Origin: JAHIVB01 sp964574705
GTDB lineage: Bacteria; Bacillota_I; Bacilli_A; Izemoplasmatales; Hujiaoplasmataceae
Direction of reading: 5' to 3'
DNA length: 64,000 nt
Assembly (NCBI GenBank): GCA_964574705.1
Contig: CAZNOO010000005.1
Coordinates: 1-64,000 of the forward strand
Positions 25,883 to 34,500 of the stretch are shown in pieces. Position numbers and translations under genes: made by a program. Under the pieces are notes generated by a model. That model worked only from the letters and a program-made list of their open reading frames with translations. It did no database searches and was not told where the DNA came from. How positions within the stretch are numbered: position 1 is the first letter of the stretch; each line of letters opens with the position of its first letter.

Positions 25883-25933
25883 AAGAAGCTTGGAAATCCA
25901 AGCTTCTTATTTTATTTTATTTTATTTTATTTT
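25883..25933 (+). terminator. Terminator of trxB with (ATTTT)5 tail
   Basis: AAGAAGCTTGGA pairs with TCCAAGCTTCTT. Instead of a plain T run it is followed by five perfect ATTTT pentamers (25909-25933), which overlap the stop codon of the convergent cyclase gene. Confidence 0.75.
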
Positions 25934-26544
25934 GTTCTTAAATAGACTCTTGCTGGTAGAGCTTCGACACCCTTTATTTTTAGTGGTAGGCATAATAACT
26001 CATATCTTCCTTCGGGAACTTCCTTTAAACGGAGTCCTTCAAGAATGTGAATTCCATTGTCAAGCAGATGATGATGTGTTGGATGACCAACTTGACTTCG
26101 TTCAATTCCGAGTCCATCTGTTCCAACGCCATTAATTTTCAAATCTTTAAGATACACAGAACCAGACTCATCCAAATAGATGAAATTTGGTATAAATTCT
26201 TCTGAAAGTGAGTTTTTAGTTTTCAATAAAACAAAATCATTTTTTAAAATGGTATAATGCTCAAGGTCCTGTTTAGAAACATGGTCCTCTAGAGACGAAA
26301 AATCGAGAACTATCGCATCTCCAAGGCAGCTTTCTAGATTGAATTCATCAGAAGTGGATCCGCTTTTTGTGACATGTAAAGGCATGTCAATATGAGTGCC
26401 GGTATGAAGATTCATCTTGATGGAGGACTCGTAAACAGAATTGTTTTCAAAGTCTGAGTCTATACTGATAAGAACTTTTTTTTCAGGTTTGTTTTTATAG
26501 ACTTGAATTTCATTTGATATAGTCATTGAAATGTCATAGATCAA
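25927..26544 (-). CDS. Cyclase-family metal hydrolase (kynurenine formamidase-like)
   Basis: A ~205-residue protein of the cyclase/kynurenine formamidase family. The metal-binding signature His-Thr-Gly-Thr-His-Ile-Asp-Met-Pro is intact, with a later His-His-Leu-Leu-Asp-Asn-Gly-Ile and the C-terminal Glu-Gly-Arg-Tyr-Glu-Leu-Leu-Cys-Leu-Pro-Leu. Family members hydrolyse amide or ester bonds of small molecules; the substrate here is unknown. The start is placed at TTG 26544, which overlaps the end of the upstream zwf gene and has GGAAGGG ~11 bases before it; ATG 26526 is an alternative. It is translationally coupled to zwf. Confidence 0.75.
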   Translation of the reverse strand: MIYDISMTISNEIQVYKNKPEKKVLISIDSDFENNSVYESSIKMNLHTGTHIDMPLHVTKSGSTSDEFNLESCLGDAIVLDFSSLEDHVSKQDLEHYTILKNDFVLLKTKNSLSEEFIPNFIYLDESGSVYLKDLKINGVGTDGLGIERSQVGHPTHHHLLDNGIHILEGLRLKEVPEGRYELLCLPLKIKGVEALPARVYLRTK

Positions 26545-27907
26545 TGTGTTCGCTTCCCTTCCTATTTTTGATTTGAACTCTAAGATCATCAATATTTGAA
26601 TATTTGATCAGTTTTTTAGGATAGACGATTAAAGGGTCCACAATCTTCCAAGATGCTTCAATCTCATCCCAACTTGTAAAGAGAGTTGGGTTGTTGTCGA
26701 TGAAATCCTTTAGGAGTTTCTGGTACGCTTCGGGATTGTTTCCTATTTTTTGGCAACTATGGCAATAATCCAAACTGGTTTCGACCAAATTATCGTCTAG
26801 ACCTGGCGTCTTAAAATTCATTTGAAAGCGGACGCCTTCATATTCTGATACACCGATTACAAGCTGATTATGTACAGGCTTTTGATCTGGCCATAGCGTT
26901 TTCGCTAAAGAGTGTTCTTTAAAATGAATCACGATTTCAGCGATTTTTTCATCCATTTTTTTGCCAGTAATCAAATAGATTGGGATGCCTTTGAATCTTG
27001 GCGAATGCACTTCTGCCTTCAGATGAACAAATGTTTCTGTTATCGAATCCTTCGGAATGCCTGGTTCTTCCAAATAGCCATTATATTGACCAAAGACAGC
27101 AGAAGATGAGTCTATTTTCGTTTTTCTTAGCACTTCTATCTTTTTGATTCGAATATCTTCGGAATGTAAAGTTACAGGGGGTTCCATAGCGATTAATGCA
27201 AGCATCTGAAGGAGATGACTTTGAACCATGTCATTTAGCGCGCCTGAGTGATCATAATAAGATCCTCGATTTCCAATTCCAGAGTGTTCCTTGACCAAGA
27301 TATCTATTTTTTCAATCGATTCATTTGACCAGTTGTTTTCAAATATGATGTTGCCAAATCGCATGACCAATATATTTTGCAACATGTCTTTTCCAAGATA
27401 ATGGTCAATTCTAAATATTTGAGACTCAGAAAAATATTCCTCGAGTTGAGTATTGATTTCCTTAGCAGATTCAAAACTGTGCCCAAAAGGCTTTTCAAAT
27501 ACGATTCGACCTTGCGGATTGTTTTTTTGAACCAATCCAGACAAACTGATTCCTTTTGCAATTTCGACAAAGAATTCGGGAGATACTGCTAAATAGAAGA
27601 GGCTTTGGATATTTTCACCATGCATCTTATCAATCTTTAACTTTAAGTTTCGATAATCTTCTAGATTTTGCAAGTCCATTTGAACGTACGTTAATCTGTC
27701 TTTAATCGATTCCAAATCGAGTGCTGAGTTTACAGATTCTTTTAAATGATTATAATACATTTCTTGATCATAGTCTCTTCTTGAGACGCAGAGGATGGAT
27801 GTATCCTTATTAAGGTGTCCATTTTTGAAGAGGCGAATAAAAGCGGGGATTAGTTTTATATGCATCAGGTTTCCGGTCGCACCGAAAACAGTTAGAACGG
27901 TTTTCAT
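26534..27907 (-). CDS. zwf: Glucose-6-phosphate dehydrogenase
   Basis: A ~457-residue enzyme that oxidises glucose 6-phosphate with NAD(P)+, the first step of the oxidative pentose phosphate pathway. The N-terminal Gly-Ala-Thr-Gly-Asn coenzyme motif and the active-site Arg-Ile-Asp-His-Tyr-Leu-Gly-Lys are both intact. Glu-Lys-Pro-Phe-Gly-His is also present. Three consecutive ATG codons (27913, 27910, 27907) follow AGGAAG; spacing favours the second or third. The stop overlaps the cyclase gene start. No 6-phosphogluconate dehydrogenase gene is nearby. Confidence 0.92.
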   Translation of the reverse strand: MKTVLTVFGATGNLMHIKLIPAFIRLFKNGHLNKDTSILCVSRRDYDQEMYYNHLKESVNSALDLESIKDRLTYVQMDLQNLEDYRNLKLKIDKMHGENIQSLFYLAVSPEFFVEIAKGISLSGLVQKNNPQGRIVFEKPFGHSFESAKEINTQLEEYFSESQIFRIDHYLGKDMLQNILVMRFGNIIFENNWSNESIEKIDILVKEHSGIGNRGSYYDHSGALNDMVQSHLLQMLALIAMEPPVTLHSEDIRIKKIEVLRKTKIDSSSAVFGQYNGYLEEPGIPKDSITETFVHLKAEVHSPRFKGIPIYLITGKKMDEKIAEIVIHFKEHSLAKTLWPDQKPVHNQLVIGVSEYEGVRFQMNFKTPGLDDNLVETSLDYCHSCQKIGNNPEAYQKLLKDFIDNNPTLFTSWDEIEASWKIVDPLIVYPKKLIKYSNIDDLRVQIKNRKGSEHIDL

Positions 27908-27980
27908 CATCATTCACTTCCTTACGTATTCTATTATACAAGAAATTGCATTCATTGACATCGGCGTTGCTTAAACTTGC

Positions 27981-28007
27981 AAAAAAAAACCATTCAGCTA
28001 GAATGGT
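27981..28007 (-). terminator. Terminator of the rhodanese lipoprotein gene
   Basis: On the minus strand ACCATTC-TAGCT-GAATGGT is followed by eight or more T residues. Confidence 0.75.
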
Positions 28008-28014
28008 AATTTTA

Positions 28015-28425
28015 TTAATTGGTTCCGCTTACCGTATCATAAGGCCAATCGATGATTCCACCCATATCATAGATGAAAGCATAGCCCATGTCGGAAAGAA
28101 TGGTAGCGGCTTGTCCACTACGATTTCCAGTGTGGCAGTAAAGTATGTAAATTGCTGCTTTGTTCGGTATGGCAGACAACGCTGTTGTAGAAATCGTTTC
28201 AACATTCAAATTGATGGCGCCAGGAATGTGTTCTTCCGCGAACTCGCTTGGAGTTCTCACATCAACCAAAATAATTTCAGAATTGTTTTCCATCATGAAC
28301 TGACCTGTTTCTGCAGAAATGACGGTAGGAGTATATCCCTGCGTCGTCGTTGTTGAAGTCGCAGAAGTACAAGATAGAAGATAAAAAGGAATCAGTAAAG
28401 CCAATATTAATAATAGTTTTTTCAT
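28015..28425 (-). CDS. Rhodanese-domain lipoprotein
   Basis: A 136-residue exported lipoprotein. The signal peptide ends in Leu-Leu-Ser-Cys (Cys19), followed by a short Ser/Thr linker. The rest is one rhodanese domain with Leu-Val-Asp-Val-Arg-Thr-Pro-x-Glu-Phe, His-Ile-Pro-Gly-Ala-Ile-Asn and the active-site loop Tyr-Cys-His-Thr-Gly-Asn-Arg-Ser-Gly holding the catalytic Cys. It would transfer or bind sulfane sulfur on the outer face of the membrane. It is a single-gene unit with its own terminator. Confidence 0.85.
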   Translation of the reverse strand: MKKLLLILALLIPFYLLSCTSATSTTTTQGYTPTVISAETGQFMMENNSEIILVDVRTPSEFAEEHIPGAINLNVETISTTALSAIPNKAAIYILYCHTGNRSGQAATILSDMGYAFIYDMGGIIDWPYDTVSGTN

Positions 28426-28506
28426 AAAAACCCTCCAAATTAGTTCAATTATATCATGAGTTCAATGTTTTAATATGTGGATTGCTTGAAGAAATCACTA
28501 GGTTCG

Positions 28507-28535
28507 TTTACAGAATAGTCTAAGACTGCTATAAT
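28507..28535 (+). promoter_or_regulatory. Upstream promoter of the MFS gene
   Basis: TTTACA at 28507-28512 and TATAAT at 28530-28535 with a 17-base spacer. A second TATAAT lies at 28601-28606. Confidence 0.55.
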
Positions 28536-28585
28536 GGACATTGTGAATATATGAACAATTATATTTACGAATCTGTCATAAATTT

Positions 28586-28615
28586 GTCACACTTATCTTT
28601 TATAATACGTGTGAC
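28586..28615. promoter_or_regulatory. Inverted repeat flanking a -10 box (operator candidate)
   Basis: GTCACAC (28586-28592) and GTGTGAC (28609-28615) are exact inverted copies 16 bases apart, with TATAAT (28601-28606) between them, just before the MFS gene. The geometry suits a dimeric repressor site. Confidence 0.45.
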
Positions 28616-28635
28616 GTTGAATTGGAGGGGTGAAA

Positions 28636-29667
28636 TTGACTCAAAGAAATGATCATCGAAGAAATATCCTTCTAATGATGTGGATTCATCTGTTGATTGA
28701 TGGAATCAGCGTTTCAACGATTTTTGTCCTAGGCGGGAATTTAGGAACTTTCGCCTTGGCAGTTATTTCATATGATGTTTTGGCTTTTGCATTGCAACCA
28801 TTGATTGGAATTATCGTTGATATCAAGAAAATCGAGAAACAGTTGATAGTAATAGGATTGTTGCTCGCAATCATAGTGAGCTATCTTCCCATTCCTCTGC
28901 TCGCTGTTGCGATTGTCATTGGAATTGCAAACGCAATGGTTCATGTCGGAGGGTTCTCTGTTACGTATCAATCATCGAACAATAAAATGGGTCCTTTGGG
29001 ACTGTTCGTGTCTACAGGTTCGATTGGACTGGGACTCGGAGTCTTGTTTCCTCAATTGAGACTTGCATTCTTCATTCTTTCGATTCTTTCTGTGGGTCTA
29101 GTGATATTCTTCTACAAAAAGATTCAGTTTGAGGGAAATTCAAAGAGTCAAATCAAATATGAGTTTGATGTTTTCCCAATCATTCTAGTGTTGCTTGTCG
29201 TTTTACTTCGAGGATTTGGAGGCTCGATTCTTCCCCCACTCTATGTTACGACCACAGTTTCAAGCTTTACACTTTATATTGCTATGTTCATTGGTAAAGC
29301 TGCAGGTGGACTCATTGCCGATAAAATTGGAATTACAAAAACGATATTATTCGGGTTTGTCCCTTCCATCGTTGGGTTTGTACTTTTCCCAAGTTCCCAA
29401 GTTCCATATGTGCTTTCTTTGATTTTATTCAACTTTACGATGGCACTTACTTTATATTTAACGATTCGCTCACTGAAATACTTTGCTTCCTTTGCATTCG
29501 GATTGACAGCGGCACTGCTCTTCTTCGGATATGTTCTAGCTTCAGGATTCAAAGAGATTGTAATTGTAGAACCATGGATGGGAGCGATTGTCATCGTCGC
29601 CTCTTGTGCAATGATACTTCTAGCAAATAAAAAAATCATGAATAAAACGATTCAAGGAGGAAATTAA
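28636..29667 (+). CDS. MFS-type transporter
   Basis: A ~343-residue integral membrane protein with about 10-11 helices and the loop patterns of small major facilitator proteins. A short basic loop is followed by Gly-Lys-Ala-Ala-Gly-Gly-Leu-Ile-Ala-Asp-Lys-Ile-Gly (a motif-A-like element, ~residues 218-230). The family includes drug and sugar exporters; the substrate is unknown. GGAGGGG sits 4 bases before TTG 28636, which I prefer to GTG 28630 overlapping it. Two small membrane-protein genes follow directly, so it may be a three-gene operon. Confidence 0.7.
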   Translation: MTQRNDHRRNILLMMWIHLLIDGISVSTIFVLGGNLGTFALAVISYDVLAFALQPLIGIIVDIKKIEKQLIVIGLLLAIIVSYLPIPLLAVAIVIGIANAMVHVGGFSVTYQSSNNKMGPLGLFVSTGSIGLGLGVLFPQLRLAFFILSILSVGLVIFFYKKIQFEGNSKSQIKYEFDVFPIILVLLVVLLRGFGGSILPPLYVTTTVSSFTLYIAMFIGKAAGGLIADKIGITKTILFGFVPSIVGFVLFPSSQVPYVLSLILFNFTMALTLYLTIRSLKYFASFAFGLTAALLFFGYVLASGFKEIVIVEPWMGAIVIVASCAMILLANKKIMNKTIQGGN

Positions 29668-29668
29668 T

Positions 29669-29851
29669 ATGTTTTTAGACGTCGCAGTATGGCCGATTTT
29701 AATCTTTTTTGGAATCATAGTCATCATTATTGTCGCAATCATTATCGCTTCTATACTCATTGTCGTTAAAATAGTAAGAAAGCATCAAAAGAAGCAAAAA
29801 GCATTGAACGAACCCGTTGATGTCATCGAGGATAAAGTACAAAATGAATAG
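29669..29851 (+). CDS. Small single-span membrane protein
   Basis: A 60-residue protein with one long hydrophobic helix (~8-36, very rich in Ile) and a basic then acidic cytoplasmic tail (Arg-Lys-His-Gln-Lys-Lys ... Glu-Asp-Lys). AGGAGG precedes ATG 29669 at good spacing, one base after the MFS gene stop. Its stop overlaps the next gene start. No family recognised; it could be a small accessory subunit. Confidence 0.65.
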   Translation: MFLDVAVWPILIFFGIIVIIIVAIIIASILIVVKIVRKHQKKQKALNEPVDVIEDKVQNE

Positions 29852-30215
29852 TGATTTGTTATTAGGTTTATTGCTCGCAGCTATTTTGACTATCGTAATA
29901 GAGTCCGCAGTTTATTGGGTTAGAGGATACCGGGACAAGGATTTTTATTTGGTTGTATTGTTCATCAATATCGCGACCAATTTGAGTTTGAATCTGTTTG
30001 GAAGTATTATCGCTTTCAATTTTCTTTTCAGGAATGGATTTGACTCGATACTATTGATTTTAATTTTAGAAATTGGGATTTATTTTATTGAACTCATCCC
30101 ATTATCAAAAATGACAGAAAACAAAAAACGAATTCGATATTCAGTCCTGATTGCCAATCTGACTTCCATGATCCTCGGAAGTTTGTTATTGTACATTATA
30201 CAGTACATAATATAA
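29844..30215 (+). CDS. Four-helix membrane protein of unknown function
   Basis: A 123-residue protein with four predicted membrane helices and short loops, not recognised as a known family. The ATG at 29844 lies within the last codons of the preceding gene (ATGAATAG), with GAGGATAAAG upstream. It is the last gene of the MFS operon and is followed by a bidirectional terminator. Confidence 0.6.
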   Translation: MNSDLLLGLLLAAILTIVIESAVYWVRGYRDKDFYLVVLFINIATNLSLNLFGSIIAFNFLFRNGFDSILLILILEIGIYFIELIPLSKMTENKKRIRYSVLIANLTSMILGSLLLYIIQYII

Positions 30216-30244
30216 AAAAAAGGCTTGGAAACAAGCCTTTTAGT
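30215..30244. terminator. Bidirectional terminator with GAAA tetraloop
   Basis: AAAAGGCTTG-GAAA-CAAGCCTTTT, a 10-bp stem between convergent genes ending at 30215 and 30240. Confidence 0.85.
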
Positions 30245-30710
30245 GTGCCAAGGTTCCAACAATTGGAAGTTGACTTAGAAATGATAAACTGTGTGGACTG
30301 GATTCAAAAGCAGTAGAAGCGTCTGTTCCTGCATAATGGACTCCCTTATGCCATCCGTTAGACCATTCTTGAGCGTGGGTTACGTCATAGACAACATTGT
30401 TAACAGCGATATAAGCGGTTGATCCACCGTTTCCATTGTACACTGCCAGTTCTTGAAGTGTAAAGACTCGAAGCGTCGTAGTAACCTGAGATGTCGTAGT
30501 CGTGGTCACTGTCGTAGTGTATGTCGTTGTACCTGTGATTGTAGACGTAGTATCCGTACTGGATGTATCAGATAAACTCGTTGTTGTGGTCGTTAAAGAA
30601 GTTGGCCCAGTAGTAGATTGAGAAGTCGTTGATGTGGATGTGATATCACAAGCAGACAGTGCCATGACAAACATCAATGAAACTATTATGGCGATAAATT
30701 TTATTTTCAT
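30240..30710 (-). CDS. Lipoprotein with cytochrome b5-like domain
   Basis: A 156-residue exported lipoprotein. The signal peptide ends in Leu-Ser-Ala-Cys (Cys21). Residues ~22-80 are an almost pure Thr/Ser linker. The C-terminal ~75 residues are a cytochrome b5-like heme/steroid-binding domain: Phe-Thr-Leu-Gln-Glu-Leu, Ala-Tyr-Ile-Ala-Val-Asn-Asn-Val-Val-Tyr-Asp-Val-Thr, then Trp-His-x-Gly-x-His. Possible axial His are present, but whether heme is bound is not certain for this short bacterial type. It may be a surface electron carrier or ligand binder. Confidence 0.75.
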   Translation of the reverse strand: MKIKFIAIIVSLMFVMALSACDITSTSTTSQSTTGPTSLTTTTTSLSDTSSTDTTSTITGTTTYTTTVTTTTTSQVTTTLRVFTLQELAVYNGNGGSTAYIAVNNVVYDVTHAQEWSNGWHKGVHYAGTDASTAFESSPHSLSFLSQLPIVGTLAH

Positions 30711-30804
30711 GTGTTTTTGCTATCAATCGAGATATTTGCGAGATTGATATACTCCCTTCCACTACATTATATGATGAAAGTTTCAAGTTCCAAAACGATA
30801 TGCA

Positions 30805-30832
30805 TTAAAAGGCGCGAATCGATATTCGCGCC
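30805..30832 (-). terminator. Terminator of the glycerate kinase operon
   Basis: GGCGCGAAT-CGAT-ATTCGCGCC, followed on the minus strand by TTTT. Confidence 0.7.
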
Positions 30833-30841
30833 ATTGATATT

Positions 30842-31951
30842 TCATTTTTCATTTTTTAATGATTGAATCCATTCAATCGTTTTTTGCTCTAAAAGCATCG
30901 GTGTTTCACTGAAATTCTTTATCGGTCTTTTTGAAGGATCGTATAAGGAGATTGTCTGAAACAAATCTCTATCAAAACTACCAACGACTTGACCTGAAAT
31001 GGAGACAACAGGGATTTGATATATTTTTGCTTTCGAAAGTATTCCTTCAAGAACCTTTCCATAAAAACTCTGATTGTCCAATTTGCCTTCGCCAGTAATA
31101 ATAACTGAGGCATCCTTGATCTGTTTTTCAAAAGAGAGAAGTTTTAGTAGTTCGTCGATTCCTCGTACCGTTTTTGCATGAAGGAAGCACTTCAATGAGA
31201 CAGAACACCCACCTGCAGCGCCCGCTCCTTCAAAATCGGTATTAAATCCATATTTCTTAAATAAGAATTTAGAATAATGGCTCATATTTTTTTCAAGTTT
31301 CAATATTGTTTTTTCGTTCGCGCCCTTTTGTAATGCATAAACATGGCTCGCTCCAAACTCGCCTAAGAGTGGGTTGGTAACGTCAGAATAAATTGTGAAC
31401 TCAGAATCTAGTGCACCTAGGCATAAACTTGACAAGTCCAAATCTACAATTCGCTCAAGTGTTCCGCCCGTTGGAACAAATGGATGATTCTCTTTGTCTA
31501 AAAAAACGCATCCCAGAGCACAAAGAATACCTACGCCTGCATCGTTAGTTGCACTTCCACCAATTCCTAAAATGAAATCACGAATTCCCTTTGACAAAGC
31601 GTCTTTAATTTGAATTCCGACCCCATAGGTGGTTGCCTCAAGGACATTGTTGTTTTCGACTTGAGCAAGGCCCGCAGTTGTCGCAAGTTCGATGATTGCC
31701 GTTTTTTTATTCCGGATAAGATAAGTCGATTGAAGGCTATGCATCATTGAATTAAAGGAAGGGACCTCTTCTAAGGTGATTCCGCTTAGTCCTTTGAAAC
31801 AATTGAGAAAACCATCTCCACCGTCTGACATCGGGATTTTAACCGTTGTGATTCTTGAATCTACTTTATGAATGGCCTGTTCGATCAAATCGGATATTTC
31901 GATGCTTGAAAAGGTTCCTTTGTAGGAGTCCATAGCGATAATGATTTTCAT
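30842..31951 (-). CDS. Glycerate kinase
   Basis: A 369-residue enzyme of the GlxK/GarK glycerate kinase family, which phosphorylates glycerate with ATP. It shows the N-terminal Asp-Ser-Tyr-Lys-Gly-Thr-Phe-Ser-Ser, Met-Ser-Asp-Gly-Gly-Asp-Gly, Gly-Ile-Gly-Gly-Ser-Ala-Thr-Asn-Asp-Ala-Gly, Gly-Ala-Gly-Ala-Ala-Gly-Gly and Thr-Gly-Glu-Gly-Lys-Leu-Asp motifs, at usual family length. Its ATG overlaps the stop of the upstream C69 gene by one base (TAATG), so the two are co-translated. Confidence 0.92.
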   Translation of the reverse strand: MKIIIAMDSYKGTFSSIEISDLIEQAIHKVDSRITTVKIPMSDGGDGFLNCFKGLSGITLEEVPSFNSMMHSLQSTYLIRNKKTAIIELATTAGLAQVENNNVLEATTYGVGIQIKDALSKGIRDFILGIGGSATNDAGVGILCALGCVFLDKENHPFVPTGGTLERIVDLDLSSLCLGALDSEFTIYSDVTNPLLGEFGASHVYALQKGANEKTILKLEKNMSHYSKFLFKKYGFNTDFEGAGAAGGCSVSLKCFLHAKTVRGIDELLKLLSFEKQIKDASVIITGEGKLDNQSFYGKVLEGILSKAKIYQIPVVSISGQVVGSFDRDLFQTISLYDPSKRPIKNFSETPMLLEQKTIEWIQSLKNEK

Positions 31952-33222
31952 TATTTCTCTAGTCTCTTTTCCAAGGATCGTTCAAATACATACAAGCCTA
32001 ACCGTTGGTTTAGTTTCTTCCATGGGGCAACGACAACCGCATTGTCAGACTTGATTTTTTCGATGGCGTCTTCGAAACGAACCAACCAATCTGCTTCAAG
32101 TTTGAAACAGTCATTTTGTAGTCTTGTTTTAAAGTCAGAGCCTGCATTTTTGGTCATTTTGTTCACTAAGGCGTTCATTTGATTTTGACGTTTTGACATA
32201 TCGAGTTGATATAATTCATGATTGACTAGTCCAGCATAGATTGCCCTTTTCAAATACTCTTGTTTAAGCCAATATTCTAAGGCCTTGGTTTCGTCTTTAA
32301 ACACGACACTTTGAGTAGAACCAAAAAATACTGGTTTATAGAGGGTGAGACAAGGCGTAGAAGCACTTGTCATCCATAGAATTGGGTCTTTTCCAGTATA
32401 ATCGATAATCATGCTAGAAGTCGTGTGGTCTCCCAACATACTTTTGTGCATACATACGCTTCCCATGCTTCCAGATGTATACAGTCTTTCCGTACTCGCG
32501 AATTCGTGACTTCTGAGGGCTTCCATGATGGCTTCAAGGGTATCAGGAGATGCCAACTTGATTTTATCCATGACGCAATGCTCTCTATTGAGCGATTTCG
32601 AAAAGAAAGTAAAAATAGGTTCAGTCAGTCTTTTTGCAAAATCATATCCTTTTCCTTTTGAAGACGCGTCGTAGTGACTTCTAGTTTGAAGGCGGTTGGA
32701 GATGTTTCCTTCTTCATGAATTGTTTTGTATACCCAGTCTTTTCCACTGGTCTCTAAAATATAGGCTTCCTCTTTATCCGCAATCAGAAAGGAGTTGTCA
32801 TAGTAGAAATGTTTGTCAAATCCGCAGTTACCACCTTGACCATATTTCACAAGTAATTCGATGATGTAATCTACAGATTGTTTTGCAGTAGAACACCTTT
32901 CTAGAGCGAGTCTGAGAAGGTCCATTCCAGTTAAAGCATCTTTCTTCACTGTTTTGGCTCTTGTGAATACAGCTTCGTTTCCAATGCAAACCCCGAATTC
33001 GTTGATTCCCATTTCAGCGCCCCACATCCATGAAGGCTTGACTAAAACCACAGCGTTCGTTTCTGGAACCTGATCAATTGTTATATAGGTACACGGTAAT
33101 AATGTTTCACTCGTTTTTGTTCTTGGAATGAAAATGCTCAAATTAGGTTCATTTGGGGAGCGGTCACTGTTCTTAGCGAAAAAGAAACCGGTCTTTGTTT
33201 TTTTATATAATGTATCACACAT
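31951..33222 (-). CDS. C69-family (Ntn-fold) dipeptidase-like hydrolase
   Basis: A 423-residue Ntn-hydrolase-fold protein of the C69/acyl-transferase-like group. The sequence starts Met-Cys-Asp-Thr, so Cys2 would be the N-terminal nucleophile after Met removal. Ala-Lys-Asn-Ser-Asp-Arg-Ser-Pro-Asn-Glu follows, then Gly-Ile-Asn-Glu-Phe-Gly-Val-Cys-Ile-Gly-Asn-Glu, all typical. Relatives are dipeptidases or act on amide bonds of small substrates. There is no signal peptide. Coupling to glycerate kinase is unexpected and gives no clear pathway. Confidence 0.78.
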   Translation of the reverse strand: MCDTLYKKTKTGFFFAKNSDRSPNEPNLSIFIPRTKTSETLLPCTYITIDQVPETNAVVLVKPSWMWGAEMGINEFGVCIGNEAVFTRAKTVKKDALTGMDLLRLALERCSTAKQSVDYIIELLVKYGQGGNCGFDKHFYYDNSFLIADKEEAYILETSGKDWVYKTIHEEGNISNRLQTRSHYDASSKGKGYDFAKRLTEPIFTFFSKSLNREHCVMDKIKLASPDTLEAIMEALRSHEFASTERLYTSGSMGSVCMHKSMLGDHTTSSMIIDYTGKDPILWMTSASTPCLTLYKPVFFGSTQSVVFKDETKALEYWLKQEYLKRAIYAGLVNHELYQLDMSKRQNQMNALVNKMTKNAGSDFKTRLQNDCFKLEADWLVRFEDAIEKIKSDNAVVVAPWKKLNQRLGLYVFERSLEKRLEK

Positions 33223-33326
33223 GGTTTTTCCTCCTTGAAAAGGATTCCTAACATCAGTTTAGTGATTCAACTCGATTTTGTCAATAGAATAGAGGAAGCT
33301 CATCGACAAAAGAAATAGATAAGTGA

Positions 33327-33332
33327 TATAAT
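33327..33332 (+). promoter_or_regulatory. Extended -10 box upstream of ldhA (distal)
   Basis: GTGATATAAT, ~120 bases before the dehydrogenase start. A second copy at 33408-33417 is proximal, so two promoters are possible. Confidence 0.4.
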
Positions 33333-33407
33333 ACACTATGTGAATGAGTCTTCCAGACTTTTCAAGAACGTTTTCATGAGCACCCTCAGATTTTCAATCT
33401 CTTTCAC

Positions 33408-33417
33408 GTGATATAAT
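33408..33417 (+). promoter_or_regulatory. Extended -10 box of the ldhA-gpmA operon
   Basis: GTGATATAAT lies 33 bases before ATG 33451. No good -35 is seen, consistent with a TGn-type promoter. Confidence 0.5.
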
Positions 33418-33450
33418 GAAGACAGAAAGAAGAATGAAAGGAGCACTATC

Positions 33451-34488
33451 ATGAAAACAATTGCTTTTTTTGATACAAAACCTTATGATAAAGATTATTT
33501 TAATCTAGTCAACCAAAACTATAAATTCAAATATTTTGAGAGCAAACTGACTGAAAACACAGCTCAACTTGCAAAAGGATGCGACGGCGTCGTCGCCTTT
33601 GTAAACGATACTTTAAATCTACCCGTTATTGACCAACTCCACGATTTAGGCGTTCAAATCATTGCGATGCGCTCTGCAGGATATAACAACGTAGATGTGA
33701 AGGCAGCGTTTCAGAAGATTCATATTGTCAGAGTTCCTGCCTATTCACCAAATGCAGTAGCTGAACATGCTTTCGCATTGCTTCTCGCATTAAACAGAAA
33801 AATACATAAAGCCTACACTCGAACGAGAGACTTCAACTTCAGCCTCTCAGGTCTCGTCGGCTATGACATGGCAGGAAAAACAATCGGAGTGATTGGGACC
33901 GGGAAAATCGGACAGATTTTTATGGATATCGCCAAAGGATTTTCAATGAATGTCCTCGCTTATGACCTCTATCCAAACAAAAACCTGAACGTAAACTATG
34001 TTTCACTCGATGAGCTTTTTGAAAAGAGTGATATCATCTCTCTTCACTGCCCTTTAACAGAAGAAACAAAACATGTCATCAATGAAGAATCAATTGCAAA
34101 GATGAAAAAAGGCGTCACGATCATCAATACTTCAAGAGGTGGTTTAATTGAAAGCAATGCCCTACTCTCAGGTTTGAAAAACGGAAAGATTAGAGCGGCT
34201 GGACTTGACGTCTATGAAGAAGAAGCGGATCTCTTCTTTGAAGATTTCTCTAACACCATCATTAAAGATGATGTATTGGCACTTTTGGTGTCGCTTCCAA
34301 ATGTCATCATTACTTCCCATCAGGGATTTTTGACAGAAGAAGCATTATCCAATATTGCGGAAACAACCATCAAAAACCTTGACGAATATTTTAATAACGA
34401 TGTATTAACAAACGAAATCTGTTATCAATGCATGAGTGGCAGAGCGGCATATGAATGCCACCACGAAAATAAGAAACGCTGTTTTTAG
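33451..34488 (+). CDS. ldhA: D-lactate dehydrogenase (D-2-hydroxyacid dehydrogenase)
   Basis: A 345-residue NAD-dependent D-2-hydroxyacid dehydrogenase of the LdhA type, reducing pyruvate to D-lactate to regenerate NAD+. It has Arg-Ser-Ala-Gly-Tyr-Asn-Asn-Val-Asp (substrate side), the coenzyme loop Gly-Thr-Gly-Lys-Ile-Gly, the catalytic Arg in Thr-Ser-Arg-Gly-Gly, Glu in Asp-Val-Tyr-Glu-Glu-Glu and His in Thr-Ser-His-Gln-Gly-Phe. ATG 33451 follows AAAGGAG. A phosphoglycerate mutase gene follows after 12 bases, linking both to lower glycolysis and fermentation. The C-terminal tail is Cys/His-rich and slightly longer than usual. Confidence 0.9.
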   Translation: MKTIAFFDTKPYDKDYFNLVNQNYKFKYFESKLTENTAQLAKGCDGVVAFVNDTLNLPVIDQLHDLGVQIIAMRSAGYNNVDVKAAFQKIHIVRVPAYSPNAVAEHAFALLLALNRKIHKAYTRTRDFNFSLSGLVGYDMAGKTIGVIGTGKIGQIFMDIAKGFSMNVLAYDLYPNKNLNVNYVSLDELFEKSDIISLHCPLTEETKHVINEESIAKMKKGVTIINTSRGGLIESNALLSGLKNGKIRAAGLDVYEEEADLFFEDFSNTIIKDDVLALLVSLPNVIITSHQGFLTEEALSNIAETTIKNLDEYFNNDVLTNEICYQCMSGRAAYECHHENKKRCF

Positions 34489-34500
34489 GAGGAAAGACTC

